Notes: generated by a model not told the origin, from the letters alone. A stretch of 38,425 bases of DNA from Desulfobulbus sp. (GCA_003604995.1 QZJD01000010.1:1-38425); one strand, 5' to 3'. Shown: positions 1-8,792, numbered from the stretch's first letter. Made by a program: numbers and translations.

Positions 1-152
1 ATGGCGTCGCAAAAAGTCCGATCTACTGCGTTGTGGCGGGTTCGGCCAATGCTCGACGTACCCTGTGTACGTCTGCGCGTGGCCGACACCACCACGCCTC
101 GGAGTCTGACTCCGTTCGCTTACCTGTATATCGAACTTTTGTGCTGAGCCAT
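1..152. repeat. Large imperfect palindromic intergenic repeat
   Basis: The two ends are imperfect inverted copies: the left end begins ATGGCGTCGCAAAAAGTCCG, and the right end read on the other strand begins ATGGCTCAGCACAAAAGTTC. Internal arms also pair (the GTGGCGGGTTCGGCC region with the complement of GGCCGACACCACCACG), and a core GACGTAC (55-61) faces GTACGTC (67-73). A second small hairpin, GGAGTC-T-GACTCC, lies near 101-113. Frame 1 is open from base 1 to a TGA at about 147, but the symmetry on both strands argues for a structured repeat and not a gene. From memory, repeats of this kind are scattered through deltaproteobacterial genomes; copy number cannot be tested here. It may extend left of the window. 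Confidence 0.6.
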
Positions 153-199
153 CGGTGGCGTGTTTTTATGTTTTTGCGGGTTCATCAGTCTTTGGGGAA

Positions 200-1240
200 A
201 TGGGAAAATCCGAGGAGTTGAAAATAGCTGTTTGCGGCGATGATGCACCCGCCTGCCGGGAGACCCGCAGCCATGCGGAGAAGCTTGGTCATTGCGTGGT
301 TTTCGAGCAGGCAGGGGCTGAGGATTTTGTCGTTGAATCCGTTGCCGCCGCGCGTCCCGATCTGGTCTTCGTCGGCTGCGTCCATCCTGAAGAAGAGGGC
401 CTGCATCTTGTCCGCCGGTTCCAGGATTGCCAGCCGCTGCCCCTGATCCTCCTGGTCGGCCGGGTGACTCCCTCACTGCTCCGGGAAGCCGATGATGCCG
501 GCGCGGCCTGGGTTGTGCCGGTCCCGACCGATTCCGCCGTACTGGCCGAGGCTGTCAATATCGCCCTGCTTCGCCACCGGGATCGCCGGGAGCTTCGGGA
601 CATGCGCGAACGGATGGCAAGGATGCGGCGGGAATTTCTGCATCGGGTCAAGAACGATCTGGCGGTCATTACCGCCCTCATGCATTTTCAAGCCGGTTCC
701 TGCGGGAATTCCGGGACGGAAAGGGCCATCCTGGAGGGCGCCGACCGGGTTAGAGTTATCTCGGCGCTCTACGACGTAATCCGCACCTCGGAGGACGGGG
801 ATACCCTGCGTCTCGACCATTATCTGGAATTGCTGCTCAGCAAGGTCAGTCAGGGGACGGCTGCGGCCAGGGGGATCGAGATCGCGGTTTCCGCGGATTG
901 CATAATTCTGGACGGCGCCAGGGCGCTCAGTTGCGGTTTGATCGTGCATGAGATGGTTGCAAATGCACTGCAACACGCCTTTCCCGGCGACCAGCGGGAA
1001 AAGCTGATCAAAGTCGACATCCACAAACATCCCGGCGATGAGCACATCGAGATTCGGGTGGCCGACAACGGCACCGGCCTGCCGCCGGATATTGATCCGA
1101 CCGGGGCAACGACCTTCGGTCTGCAACTGGTTTCTTTTCTGGCCGGGCAGCTCAAGGGGGCGCTGACCGTCGACCGCTCCAACGGGACGGCAATGACCCT
1201 CAGCTTCAAGGTCCCGTCCGCCATGACCACGCATCGATGA
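200..1240 (+). CDS. HisKA_2-type sensor histidine kinase with pseudo-receiver domain
   Basis: This is a predicted cytoplasmic histidine kinase of about 346 residues. Residues 7-125 have the alternating fold pattern of a response-regulator receiver (KIAVCGDD near the start), but the phosphoacceptor position reads VFVGC where an Asp is expected, and the usual Lys near the end reads VPVP. It is therefore probably a non-phosphorylatable pseudo-receiver. Then comes a HisKA_2 dimerisation motif with His148 (FLHRVKND) and an HATPase domain with an N-box (HEMVANALQHAF) and a G-box (DNGTGLP). No membrane segment is visible. The frame also opens at GTG 155, inside the edge of the upstream palindrome; ATG 200 is preferred because the domain begins just after it, although its ribosome site (GGGG) is close and weak. 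The response regulator 7 bases downstream is the likely partner. Its input signal is unknown. Confidence 0.85.
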   Translation: MGKSEELKIAVCGDDAPACRETRSHAEKLGHCVVFEQAGAEDFVVESVAAARPDLVFVGCVHPEEEGLHLVRRFQDCQPLPLILLVGRVTPSLLREADDAGAAWVVPVPTDSAVLAEAVNIALLRHRDRRELRDMRERMARMRREFLHRVKNDLAVITALMHFQAGSCGNSGTERAILEGADRVRVISALYDVIRTSEDGDTLRLDHYLELLLSKVSQGTAAARGIEIAVSADCIILDGARALSCGLIVHEMVANALQHAFPGDQREKLIKVDIHKHPGDEHIEIRVADNGTGLPPDIDPTGATTFGLQLVSFLAGQLKGALTVDRSNGTAMTLSFKVPSAMTTHR

Positions 1241-1247
1241 GCAGCGT

Positions 1248-1880
1248 ATGGGCTATGCCATTCTGATTGTCGACGATCATGTGCTCCTGCGCAAAGGAAT
1301 CAGGAGTATCCTTGAGCAGTCGCGAACAGCTGATCTGGTCGTTGAGGCCGGTGACGGTTTCGAGGCACTCGAGGCGGTCCGGCAACGCCATTTCGACCTG
1401 GTGCTCCTGGATATCTCCATGCCCAATAAGGACGGTCTGGATACCTTGAAGCAGTTGAGATACGAATTTCCTCGGCTCAAGATCCTGATGCTCTCCATGT
1501 ACCCTGAGGAAAACTATGCCATCCGTGCTCTCAGGGCCGGGGCGGCAGGGTATCTGGAAAAGGATTGCAGCCCCGAACAACTGGCAAAGGCGGTCCACGA
1601 TGTGATGACGGTGGGCAAGTATGTCTCGCCCACCGTGGTTCTGGCCCTGGCCGATGCCATTGACTCGACGTCCCGGGTCTCCTCCCTGGAACTGCTTTCC
1701 GACCGGGAGATTCAGGTTATGCGTCTCCTGGCTTCGGCCTCCAGCATCAGCGAAATAGCGGAGCGCCTGAATATCAGCGCCAAGACCGTGACGACCTACA
1801 AGGCGCGGATCCTGGAAAAACTGAATCTGAAAAACACCGCCGAGCTCATCCGCTACGCCCTCGAACATAAGATCTGCTGA
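1248..1880 (+). CDS. NarL/FixJ-family response regulator
   Basis: This 210-residue DNA-binding response regulator has an N-terminal receiver (ILIVDDH at the start, phosphoacceptor Asp55 in LLDISMP, Thr/Ser and Lys positions conserved) and a C-terminal LuxR-type helix-turn-helix at about 145-205 (LSDREIQVMRLL, ISAKTVTTYKARILEKL). It starts 7 bases after the preceding kinase gene, which implies one operon and a kinase-regulator pair. HisKA_2 kinases often pair with regulators of other output types, so the pairing is an inference from position. A palindrome 230 bases downstream has the symmetry expected for a NarL-family site and may be a target. Family assignment is secure; the regulon is unknown. 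Confidence 0.93.
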   Translation: MGYAILIVDDHVLLRKGIRSILEQSRTADLVVEAGDGFEALEAVRQRHFDLVLLDISMPNKDGLDTLKQLRYEFPRLKILMLSMYPEENYAIRALRAGAAGYLEKDCSPEQLAKAVHDVMTVGKYVSPTVVLALADAIDSTSRVSSLELLSDREIQVMRLLASASSISEIAERLNISAKTVTTYKARILEKLNLKNTAELIRYALEHKIC

Positions 1881-2110
1881 TTCAGAAGTCAGAAGTCAGC
1901 GGACAGGGGATGGGGAGGTTCGGCGTTGCAGTGTTTTGAATCTCGGAGAAGCCCTTCTCGGTCCGGCGATCATTGCCCCTCTCCGCATCTGTCGCTCAAG
2001 GTATGCCCTCGGAGAGGCAAGCCCTCGTTCCCGCCCCTCATTACCCGCCCCCCTGTCCCTCTTCCGGATTATCCAGGTCTTCCACGTTCTCTGCCTTCAG
2101 GCTTCTGAAA

Positions 2111-2128
2111 TGTAGGGATTTCCCTACA
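2111..2128. promoter_or_regulatory. 18-base palindrome, candidate NarL-family operator
   Basis: TGTAGGGATTTCCCTACA has two 8-base arms that match exactly around a central TT. Spacing and composition resemble inverted heptamer sites of NarL/FixJ-family regulators such as BvgA (TTTCCTA-like half sites). It lies 230 bases after a NarL-family regulator gene and about 410 bases before the large hybrid kinase. Its use as an operator is inferred. Confidence 0.45.
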
Positions 2129-2175
2129 CGATGTCGGTCTCTCCGCGCAAAACAATCCATGAATCGCCGATAGTG

Positions 2176-2251
2176 GAATTCTGTCCGTCCGCTAAGATAT
2201 GAATGGAAGATCATATCCGCTGTTCATCCAGAGGGACGGACGGCGGAATTC
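2176..2251. repeat. Nested inverted repeat (hairpin within hairpin)
   Basis: The outer arms are GAATTCTGTCCGTCC (from 2176) and GGACGGACGGCGGAATTC (to 2251), pairing with a small bulge. Inside is a perfect 7-base hairpin, GATATGA (2196-2202) and TCATATC (2211-2217), with an 8-base loop. There is no T-tract after it, so it is unlikely to be a simple terminator. It could be a cruciform or a structured 5' leader of the downstream genes. Confidence 0.45.
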
Positions 2252-2272
2252 GACGAAGCAGGCGGAGGAGGA

Positions 2273-2368
2273 ATGGCGAAGTCAACACGGCAGCAAATGC
2301 GGGCGATTTCACACTTCATCCTTGCCCGGCGTATGTTTCTCTCGATCTCACAACGACGCTCTTTTTGA
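2273..2368 (+). CDS. Possible 31-codon basic leader peptide
   Basis: An ATG directly follows a strong purine run (GGCGGAGGAGGA), although the spacing of two to four bases is short. The 31-residue product is very basic (several Arg and Gln) and ends at TGA 2366-2368, just before a second small frame. It resembles no family that I know. It could be a leader peptide of the structured region upstream, or chance. Confidence 0.18.
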   Translation: MAKSTRQQMRAISHFILARRMFLSISQRRSF

Positions 2369-2382
2369 AAGAGGCTCGTTTG

Positions 2383-2517
2383 ATGCGATATTTCTCCGAC
2401 AATCTCAACCTGCGGGTGGACAACATGGAACCTGCCTCCGAGTTGATGCACCAGGTGGGCAACCGGATCGCGGCGGCAAAGATGCCGAAGGCATCGATCT
2501 TCAGCAGGGGCGCCTGA
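2383..2517 (+). CDS. Possible small protein of 44 residues, unknown function
   Basis: A short frame starts at ATG 2383 behind AAAGAGG with eight bases of spacing, a credible ribosome site. It ends with TGA 13 bases before the first possible start of the large hybrid kinase. Codons from about 2395 on show the high third-position GC of real genes here (for example CTC AAC CTG CGG GTG GAC AAC). The product begins MRYFSDNLNLRVDN and ends IFSRGA; no membrane segment, signal peptide or known motif is visible. The same frame is open further upstream to 2203 but loses coding character there. It may be a small regulator translated with the kinase, or the remnant of a longer gene. Confidence 0.35.
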   Translation: MRYFSDNLNLRVDNMEPASELMHQVGNRIAAAKMPKASIFSRGA

Positions 2518-2539
2518 ACGGCAGGATACATTGACGACC

Positions 2540-5500
2540 ATGCAGATCAAACGCTTCCACATAGTTGCGGTCATTGTCTCGGCCCTGGGCATCCTGCTTG
2601 TTGCCTCGCTGATCGCCCCTTCCTACGAAGAGTACTCCCTGGGGCGGCAGGAAAAGGAGGCCGCCGGGATAGCCCATCGACTGTCCTCACTGATGATGGC
2701 CGAATACCTGCGAAATCCCGGGCAGCGGCTAAATGAAGAAATCTTTGCGACGGTTGCCGGGGAATTCAACCTGGCGGCCATCGAGCTTGTTACGGAAAAA
2801 GGAGAGGTCCTCTATTCTGATTACCCCCATCTTGCGGATATTGATGACGATGCCGCCTGTCTCGACCGGGCCGTCCAGGGTCAGGTCTCCAGCAGAAGGA
2901 TAACCGCCCGCCTTCCCGGCGCAACCGGCGAGGGGACGGAGCAAACCCTTACGGAAACATATGTTCCCTTCATGGACAGGGATACGGTCAGGGGAACCCT
3001 CAAGGTTCTGTTCTTCAATGAAGAGGGGGAGGGGCGGCTGGCGCTCATTGTCCGCAACAATACTCTTTTGCTGCTTGCCCTGATCGTTGTCGTCCTCACG
3101 GCGCTGGCTGTTGTTGTCCTGCGCAATCACCGGCACAGCAACGTGGCCTTTTTACCGCCGCGCCTGCGGAAAAGGGTTCATCCGCTGTTCATCGGCATGA
3201 CGGTTTTTCTGTTGCAGTTGACCCTGATGATGACCCTGCATCCGATCTGCAAGGACTGGTCCTCGCTCATGTCCTCCACCCTTGAGGCGGCCCTCTTCCT
3301 GCTGCTCATTACACCTCTCCTCTATTATTTCCAGGTCATCCCCCTGGTGGAGGTGATCACGGACAAACGCAAGATTGAGCAGACGTTGCGGGAAAGCGAG
3401 CAACTCTTCAAGACGACATTTTATGACGCACCCCTTGGCGCGGCCATCGTCGGCATCGACGGAACCATCGCCAACGCCAACGGTAAACTGGCGGAGTTCC
3501 TGGGGTACGGGCGGGAGGAGCTGCCCGGCAGGGATTTTGTCGACTTGCTGCATCCGGAGACCAGGGAAAAGTGTCATGGCCGGGTCGGCAAACTCGTCTC
3601 GGGCGAACTGGATGAATATAACCTGGATCTTCAGTTCATCCGGCAGGACGGAGAAGCGGCATGGGGCCATCTGTCGGTGAAGGTGGTCAAGGATGCGGCC
3701 GGCGCTCCGCAATACCTGCTGCCCATGGTGGAGGATATCACCACCCGCAAGTCGATGGAGCAAAAGATTGCTCTGGCCAGGGAAAACTGGGAGGAAACCT
3801 TTGCCAATATCCCGGACGGCATCGTCATCCTCAACAGCCGGCACGAAATTGTCAGGTCCAACCCGGCCTTCAAAAAGCTCCTTAAGGCTCAGCATGAGCA
3901 GGGCCGGATGTTTCATCATGTCCTGCATTGCCCCAGGCAGGCCGACTGCAATCATTATGCCCTGTTCAATCAGTGCATCTTCGATGACGACCAACCACGG
4001 CAATACCCCCACACCATCGAATGTTACAATGAACACCTGGGCAGGCATCTGGAACTGACGGTCAACACCTTTCAATCCTCCGAGCCCGGCGAACCAGGAT
4101 TTGTTCTGGTGGTCCGGGACGTGACCGATCGCAAAAAGGCGGAGATGGCCATTGCCGAAAGTGAGCGGAGGTACAGCCTGCTGGCGGAGAACTCCTCCGA
4201 CATCATCTGGACCACGGATCTCGATCTGAAGATCACCTATATCAGTCCCGCGGTGCAAACGGTGCGGGGATACTCCCCGGAAGAGATGATCGGCATGTCC
4301 GTCGAGGATTCCCTGACCCCGGAATCAGCGGTTTTCGTCAAGGGCGTGCTGCGCGACCAGCTGGTGATAGAACAGTCAGGCAAGGGGAAGCCCGGACGAT
4401 ATCTGAACATGGAAATCGAGGCCTATCGAAAGGATGGCAGCCGTGTCTGGCTGGAAGTTCGGGTGAGTTTTCTCCGGGACCGCAACAATGTCCCTTCCGG
4501 CGTGCTCGGCGTTTCCCGGGATATCACCGAGCGCCGGCAGGCGGAGCAGCGGCTTCTCCTTCTGGAAAAGGCGGTGAATACCACCCGGACCGGCATAACC
4601 TTCAGGGATACCGGAAACATCATCCGGTTCATCAATCCCGCCGATGCCGCCATGCACGGCTATGATGCGGATGAGCTGCTGGGCAAACATATCAGGGTCA
4701 TCGCCCCGAGCAAATATGTTAAGGGCCAGGGGCGGGAGCAGATGGATTTGCTCACCGCCTGGAATGGGGAGAGCAAGACCCGGCGCAAGGACGGCAGCGA
4801 GTTCCCCGTATCGCTGGTATCGGATGTGGTCAGGGACGAGTCCGGTGAAATTCTTGGGGTGATCACCATCTGCGAGGACATCACCCAACGGGTCAAGATC
4901 GAGGGGGAGCTGCGCAAGTTATCCCGGGCCATTGAACAGAGCCCGGTTTCCGTGGTCATCACCAATCGGAAGGGTGATATCGAGTATGTCAATCCCGCCT
5001 TCTGCCGCAATACAGGGTACAGCTTCGAAGAGGCCATAGGAGAGAACCCCCGCATTCTGAAATCGGGCTGGCAATCCCCGGAAGTCTATCAGGATCTGTG
5101 GGCCACGATTTCTTCCGGCAACATCTGGCGGGGCGAACTCTCCAACAAAACCCGCGCCGGTGAGATTTTCTGGGAAAACGTGGTCATTTCGCCCATCAAG
5201 GATCAGGAAGGAGAGATCACCCATTTCATCGCGGTCAAGGAGAACATCACCGAACAAAAGAAGGCCAAGGATGCAATTCTGAGCAGTGAAGCGCGGTTGC
5301 GCTCCATCATGGACGGGGTGACCGACAGCCTGATCACGGTGAGCGAGGAAGGGGTTGTCGAGTCCTGCAATCCGGCGACGGAAACCATGTTCGGCTATTC
5401 TGCCGAAGAATTGATCGGCAAGAAGGTGCAGTTGCTTCTGCCGGAGCAATACCACCGAAGGGCGGAACGGTTTTTCCGGGAGCTCAGCCGGAGCAAGTCA

Positions 5501-7645
5501 TCGTCCATCGGCAGGAGACTCACCCTGCGTGGCCGGCGCAAGGGGGGGGCAACCTTCCCGCTGTCCCTGTCCCTCGGGACGGCCCGGCTGGCCGGCCATA
5601 CCCTCTTTGCCGCGACCATCCGCGATATCAGCGACATTAAGGAGAATCAACGGGCCCTGCGTGAAGCAAAGGCCAATGCCGAAATGGCCAACGCGGCCAA
5701 AAGCGATTTCCTGGCCCGGATGAGCCACGAGATCCGCACCCCGATGAATGCAATCATCGGGATGGGCAACCTGATCAGGATGTCCTCCCTGGATCCGCAA
5801 CAGGTCCATTACGTGGAGAATATCAGCAGCGCCTCCAAGAGCCTGCTCAAGATCATCAACGACATCCTGGATTTCTCCAAGATCGAGGCGGGCCGGCTTT
5901 CCCTGGAGGCCATCGAATTTCGACTGGATGATATTTTCAGCAATATGAAAAACGTCATCGGGCTGCCTGCGTATGACAAGGGAATAGAACTGCTTTTCCA
6001 CCTTGACGAAGCGGTCCCGCCGGTTCTGGTCGGCGATCCCCTCCGGCTCGAGCAGGTCCTGACCAACCTTGCCAACAACGCGGTGAAGTTTACCTGTGAG
6101 GGCGAAGTGACCATTCAGGCCCGGGTCGAAGGCCTTACCGGGAATGAGGCGATCATTGGGTTTTCGGTGAAGGACACCGGGATCGGCATGGACCCGGCAC
6201 AGGTGGATTCGCTTTTTAACCCTTTTACCCAGGCCGATGGGTCCATCACCCGCCAGTACGGCGGCACCGGACTCGGCCTGACGATATGCAAGCGTCTGGT
6301 GGAGATGATGGGCGGCAGGATCTGCGTGGAGAGCGAGGTGGGCAAGGGGAGCACCTTCAGTTTTATGCTGACTCTGCCCTTCAAAGAGACAGCCATGGGA
6401 GATCCCGTTTGCAAGCTGGCGGGACTGACGGCAATCGTCGTTGATCCCGGTCCCGAGTCAGGGGCGCTGCTGTGCCATTTCCTGGAAAATGTCAAGATCC
6501 GGACGGTGTGGGCGGCAGGTATCGAGGAAGGAATTGCCCGATTCGCGGACATGAGCGGCGACGCGAGGCAGGAGCCGGACCTGCTGATTGTTGACGTCAC
6601 CTCGTCCTCCTTTGAGGTGAATCCCTTTGTCGAATGGATGAGGGATCATCCGAAGGTGCGCTCCATTTGCGTCACCGGGCTGGCCATCAAGCCGGAGCTG
6701 AAAAATCGTGATTTCTGTTCCGCCTACGTGAGCAAGCCCATCATCAAATCACAGCTTCTTGATACCGTCCAACGGGTGATGCAACTTTCGTCATGCAAAG
6801 GGAATGGGATTTTGGGCACAAAGGACAACGCAAAGGACCTGCGGGCCATGCGCGGCAAAAAGGTGTTGCTGGTGGAGGACAATGCGATCAATCAGCTTTA
6901 TGCGGTCAAGATTCTTGAAAAATTAGGGATCGGGGTGGATACGGCAAAAAATGGCGCGGAGGCGGTTAAGGCCGTTGTTGCCGACAGCTACGATCTTGTC
7001 CTGATGGATATGGAAATGCCGGTGATGGATGGCCTGAAGGCCACCGCGGAAATACGCCGCATCCCGGAGGGCAGGGATCTGCCCATTGTCGCGATGACCG
7101 CCCATGCCATGGAGGAGCACCGGCAGCTCGCGCTCAATTCCGGCATGGATGACTATATTGCCAAGCCCATCGAGCTGAAAAACATGACTGAGGTCCTGAT
7201 CAAGTGGCTGGCGATGGAGAGGGCGGGTTCGATCACCAGGGCCGATTGCGGCGGCACGGCCGGTCCGATCGATGCCATTCCGGGCATTGATTTTGCTGAC
7301 GGCCTGGCCAGACTGGCCGGAGACCGGGACCTGTACTTGCAGATTCTCGGCTATTTCCATGAAACCTATGCCGCCGCCCCGGGCAACCTCTCGGCATGGG
7401 CCGGGGAGGGGAAACGAATGGATGTCCTGACCTTTGCCCACTCCATCAGCGGCGCAGCGGGAAATATCGGGGCAATTGCTCTGCACCGGCTCGGAAAAGA
7501 GATTGAGTCGATTTTGTTGCGGGAAACCGGGCAGGTGCCCCAGGAACTCATCGACCGCTTTGAAAAAGAATTGCAGCGGGTGCTGTCCGGACTGGCCCCT
7601 CTGGCCGGGAAGGAAGACCCCGCAGGGAACAGAGGTGAACAGTGA
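2540..7645 (+). CDS. Giant membrane hybrid histidine kinase: 6 PAS, HisKA, HATPase, 2 REC, Hpt
   Basis: This phosphorelay kinase has about 1,701 residues. Two membrane helices (about 6-27 and 174-194) bracket a periplasmic sensor region of about 145 residues; two more hydrophobic helices follow (214-235, 249-269). Six PAS domains start near 285, 413, 542, 670, 790 and 917. The HisKA phosphoacceptor is His1063 ([10 protein letters not shown]), followed by an HATPase with NLANNAVKFT, DTGIGM and GGTGLGL boxes. The first receiver is degraded (acidic pair replaced by VDPGPES) but keeps an Asp and SKP. The second is intact with Asp1490 (LMDMEMP). A C-terminal Hpt has His1634 (FAHSISGAAGNIGA), so a full His-Asp-His relay is possible. 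The second PAS holds a Cys/His-rich stretch (HCPRQADCNH) that might bind metal or a cofactor. The frame also opens at TTG 2531, closer to the AGGA box; ATG 2540 was chosen as the commoner codon. The HD-GYP regulator just downstream is a likely relay target. Confidence 0.93.
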   Translation: MQIKRFHIVAVIVSALGILLVASLIAPSYEEYSLGRQEKEAAGIAHRLSSLMMAEYLRNPGQRLNEEIFATVAGEFNLAAIELVTEKGEVLYSDYPHLADIDDDAACLDRAVQGQVSSRRITARLPGATGEGTEQTLTETYVPFMDRDTVRGTLKVLFFNEEGEGRLALIVRNNTLLLLALIVVVLTALAVVVLRNHRHSNVAFLPPRLRKRVHPLFIGMTVFLLQLTLMMTLHPICKDWSSLMSSTLEAALFLLLITPLLYYFQVIPLVEVITDKRKIEQTLRESEQLFKTTFYDAPLGAAIVGIDGTIANANGKLAEFLGYGREELPGRDFVDLLHPETREKCHGRVGKLVSGELDEYNLDLQFIRQDGEAAWGHLSVKVVKDAAGAPQYLLPMVEDITTRKSMEQKIALARENWEETFANIPDGIVILNSRHEIVRSNPAFKKLLKAQHEQGRMFHHVLHCPRQADCNHYALFNQCIFDDDQPRQYPHTIECYNEHLGRHLELTVNTFQSSEPGEPGFVLVVRDVTDRKKAEMAIAESERRYSLLAENSSDIIWTTDLDLKITYISPAVQTVRGYSPEEMIGMSVEDSLTPESAVFVKGVLRDQLVIEQSGKGKPGRYLNMEIEAYRKDGSRVWLEVRVSFLRDRNNVPSGVLGVSRDITERRQAEQRLLLLEKAVNTTRTGITFRDTGNIIRFINPADAAMHGYDADELLGKHIRVIAPSKYVKGQGREQMDLLTAWNGESKTRRKDGSEFPVSLVSDVVRDESGEILGVITICEDITQRVKIEGELRKLSRAIEQSPVSVVITNRKGDIEYVNPAFCRNTGYSFEEAIGENPRILKSGWQSPEVYQDLWATISSGNIWRGELSNKTRAGEIFWENVVISPIKDQEGEITHFIAVKENITEQKKAKDAILSSEARLRSIMDGVTDSLITVSEEGVVESCNPATETMFGYSAEELIGKKVQLLLPEQYHRRAERFFRELSRSKSSSIGRRLTLRGRRKGGATFPLSLSLGTARLAGHTLFAATIRDISDIKENQRALREAKANAEMANAAKSDFLARMSHEIRTPMNAIIGMGNLIRMSSLDPQQVHYVENISSASKSLLKIINDILDFSKIEAGRLSLEAIEFRLDDIFSNMKNVIGLPAYDKGIELLFHLDEAVPPVLVGDPLRLEQVLTNLANNAVKFTCEGEVTIQARVEGLTGNEAIIGFSVKDTGIGMDPAQVDSLFNPFTQADGSITRQYGGTGLGLTICKRLVEMMGGRICVESEVGKGSTFSFMLTLPFKETAMGDPVCKLAGLTAIVVDPGPESGALLCHFLENVKIRTVWAAGIEEGIARFADMSGDARQEPDLLIVDVTSSSFEVNPFVEWMRDHPKVRSICVTGLAIKPELKNRDFCSAYVSKPIIKSQLLDTVQRVMQLSSCKGNGILGTKDNAKDLRAMRGKKVLLVEDNAINQLYAVKILEKLGIGVDTAKNGAEAVKAVVADSYDLVLMDMEMPVMDGLKATAEIRRIPEGRDLPIVAMTAHAMEEHRQLALNSGMDDYIAKPIELKNMTEVLIKWLAMERAGSITRADCGGTAGPIDAIPGIDFADGLARLAGDRDLYLQILGYFHETYAAAPGNLSAWAGEGKRMDVLTFAHSISGAAGNIGAIALHRLGKEIESILLRETGQVPQELIDRFEKELQRVLSGLAPLAGKEDPAGNRGEQ

Positions 7646-7667
7646 TGTGTGGAGTATGGGAGCAATG

Positions 7668-8792
7668 ATGGAACTCACCTGCAACAAAATTTTGATTGTG
7701 GATGACAGCAGGATCAATCTGGAAGTTCTCGACGGGCTTCTCAAGTCCTCCTATCAGGTCTATCTGGCCCAGGACGGCAGGAAAGCCCTGGAACTTGCCC
7801 GGGAGATCCAGCCCGACCTGGTGCTCCTCGATGTCATGATGCCCGGCATGGACGGCTTCGAGGTATGCCGCATGCTGAAAGGGGAACCGCGGATGGAGCA
7901 GGTCCCGGTGATTTTTTTAACGGCCCTGGCCGATACCCGGCATAAGACCAAAGGATTCAGTTTGGGCGCGGTGGACTATATCCCCAAGCCATTTGATGCC
8001 CTGGAAGTCCAGTCCAGGATCAGGACCCATCTGTCTTTGCGCAGGAGTACCCTGGAACTGCGCAATCAGAACCTCATTCTGGAACAAAAAGTCCAGGAGC
8101 GGACAAGGGAAATCGCCCTGACCCAGGAGGCGACCATTGAAAGCCTTGCCAGCCTCGCTGAATACCGGGACCCGGAAACCGGAGGCCATATCCAGCGGAC
8201 CAAGACCTATGTCCGGCTCCTGGCGGAGCAACTTCGGTCCCATGCCAGGTTCAGGGATGAGTTGCGCGACGCCACCGTCGAGCTGCTGGAGAAATGCTCG
8301 CCCCTGCATGACATCGGCAAGGTCGGCGTCCCTGATCATATTCTCCAGAAACCGGGTCGCCTTACCCCGGAGGAAATGGAGATCATGAAAAAGCATACCC
8401 TGTTCGGCTACAGCGCGATCATGACCGCCAGGAAAAAAATGGGCATGAATGTTCCGTTTCTGACCCTGGCCGCGGAGATCGCCCTGACCCATCATGAGCG
8501 TTGGGATGGTTCCGGCTACCCCCATGCACTGCGCGGCGAAGACATCCCGGTCTCGGGGCGGCTCATGGCCATGGCTGATGTCTATGACGCCCTGATCAGC
8601 AAACGGGTCTACAAACCGCCATTTTCGCACCGGAAGGCCGTGGAGATTATTTCCAGGGGAGACGGCCGGACCCAGCCGGGACACTTTGATCCGGCGGTCA
8701 TCGAAGCCTTTCTGGCCGTGGAAGAACAATTTTACCGGACCGCCCTCAGATATGCGGACAGCGAGGACGAGCGGCAGTCCCTCGCCGCCTGA
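7668..8792 (+). CDS. Response regulator with HD-GYP c-di-GMP phosphodiesterase domain
   Basis: This cytosolic RpfG-like regulator of about 374 residues has a receiver (ILIVDDSR, Asp55 in LLDVMMP, Lys in IPKPF), a coiled-coil linker around 130-155, then an HD-GYP domain. Metal ligands include the HD pair His214-Asp215 (LHDIGKVGVPD); the HHERWDGSGYP signature is intact, so hydrolysis of cyclic di-GMP is expected. It follows the giant hybrid kinase at once and probably receives phosphate from its Hpt. Start is uncertain: GTG 7647 lies nine bases after a strong AGAGGTG box, ATG 7656 is possible, and ATG 7668 follows GGGAG and gives a typical N terminus. No GGDEF gene lies in the window, so the cyclase must be elsewhere. 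Confidence 0.93.
   Translation: MELTCNKILIVDDSRINLEVLDGLLKSSYQVYLAQDGRKALELAREIQPDLVLLDVMMPGMDGFEVCRMLKGEPRMEQVPVIFLTALADTRHKTKGFSLGAVDYIPKPFDALEVQSRIRTHLSLRRSTLELRNQNLILEQKVQERTREIALTQEATIESLASLAEYRDPETGGHIQRTKTYVRLLAEQLRSHARFRDELRDATVELLEKCSPLHDIGKVGVPDHILQKPGRLTPEEMEIMKKHTLFGYSAIMTARKKMGMNVPFLTLAAEIALTHHERWDGSGYPHALRGEDIPVSGRLMAMADVYDALISKRVYKPPFSHRKAVEIISRGDGRTQPGHFDPAVIEAFLAVEEQFYRTALRYADSEDERQSLAA

Larger units (their letters stand above)
1881..2382. other. Long leader/intergenic region before the large hybrid kinase
   Basis: This stretch holds no convincing large gene. It begins with a short direct repeat of the TCAGAAG type (about 1881-1899), as often seen in bacterial intergenic DNA. 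It then carries a pyrimidine-rich stretch, an 18-base palindrome (2111-2128), a nested inverted repeat (2176-2251) and a possible 31-codon peptide. Base composition to about 2170 lacks the strong third-position GC bias of the flanking genes, which supports a regulatory role. No recognised riboswitch consensus was found by eye. Confidence 0.5.
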
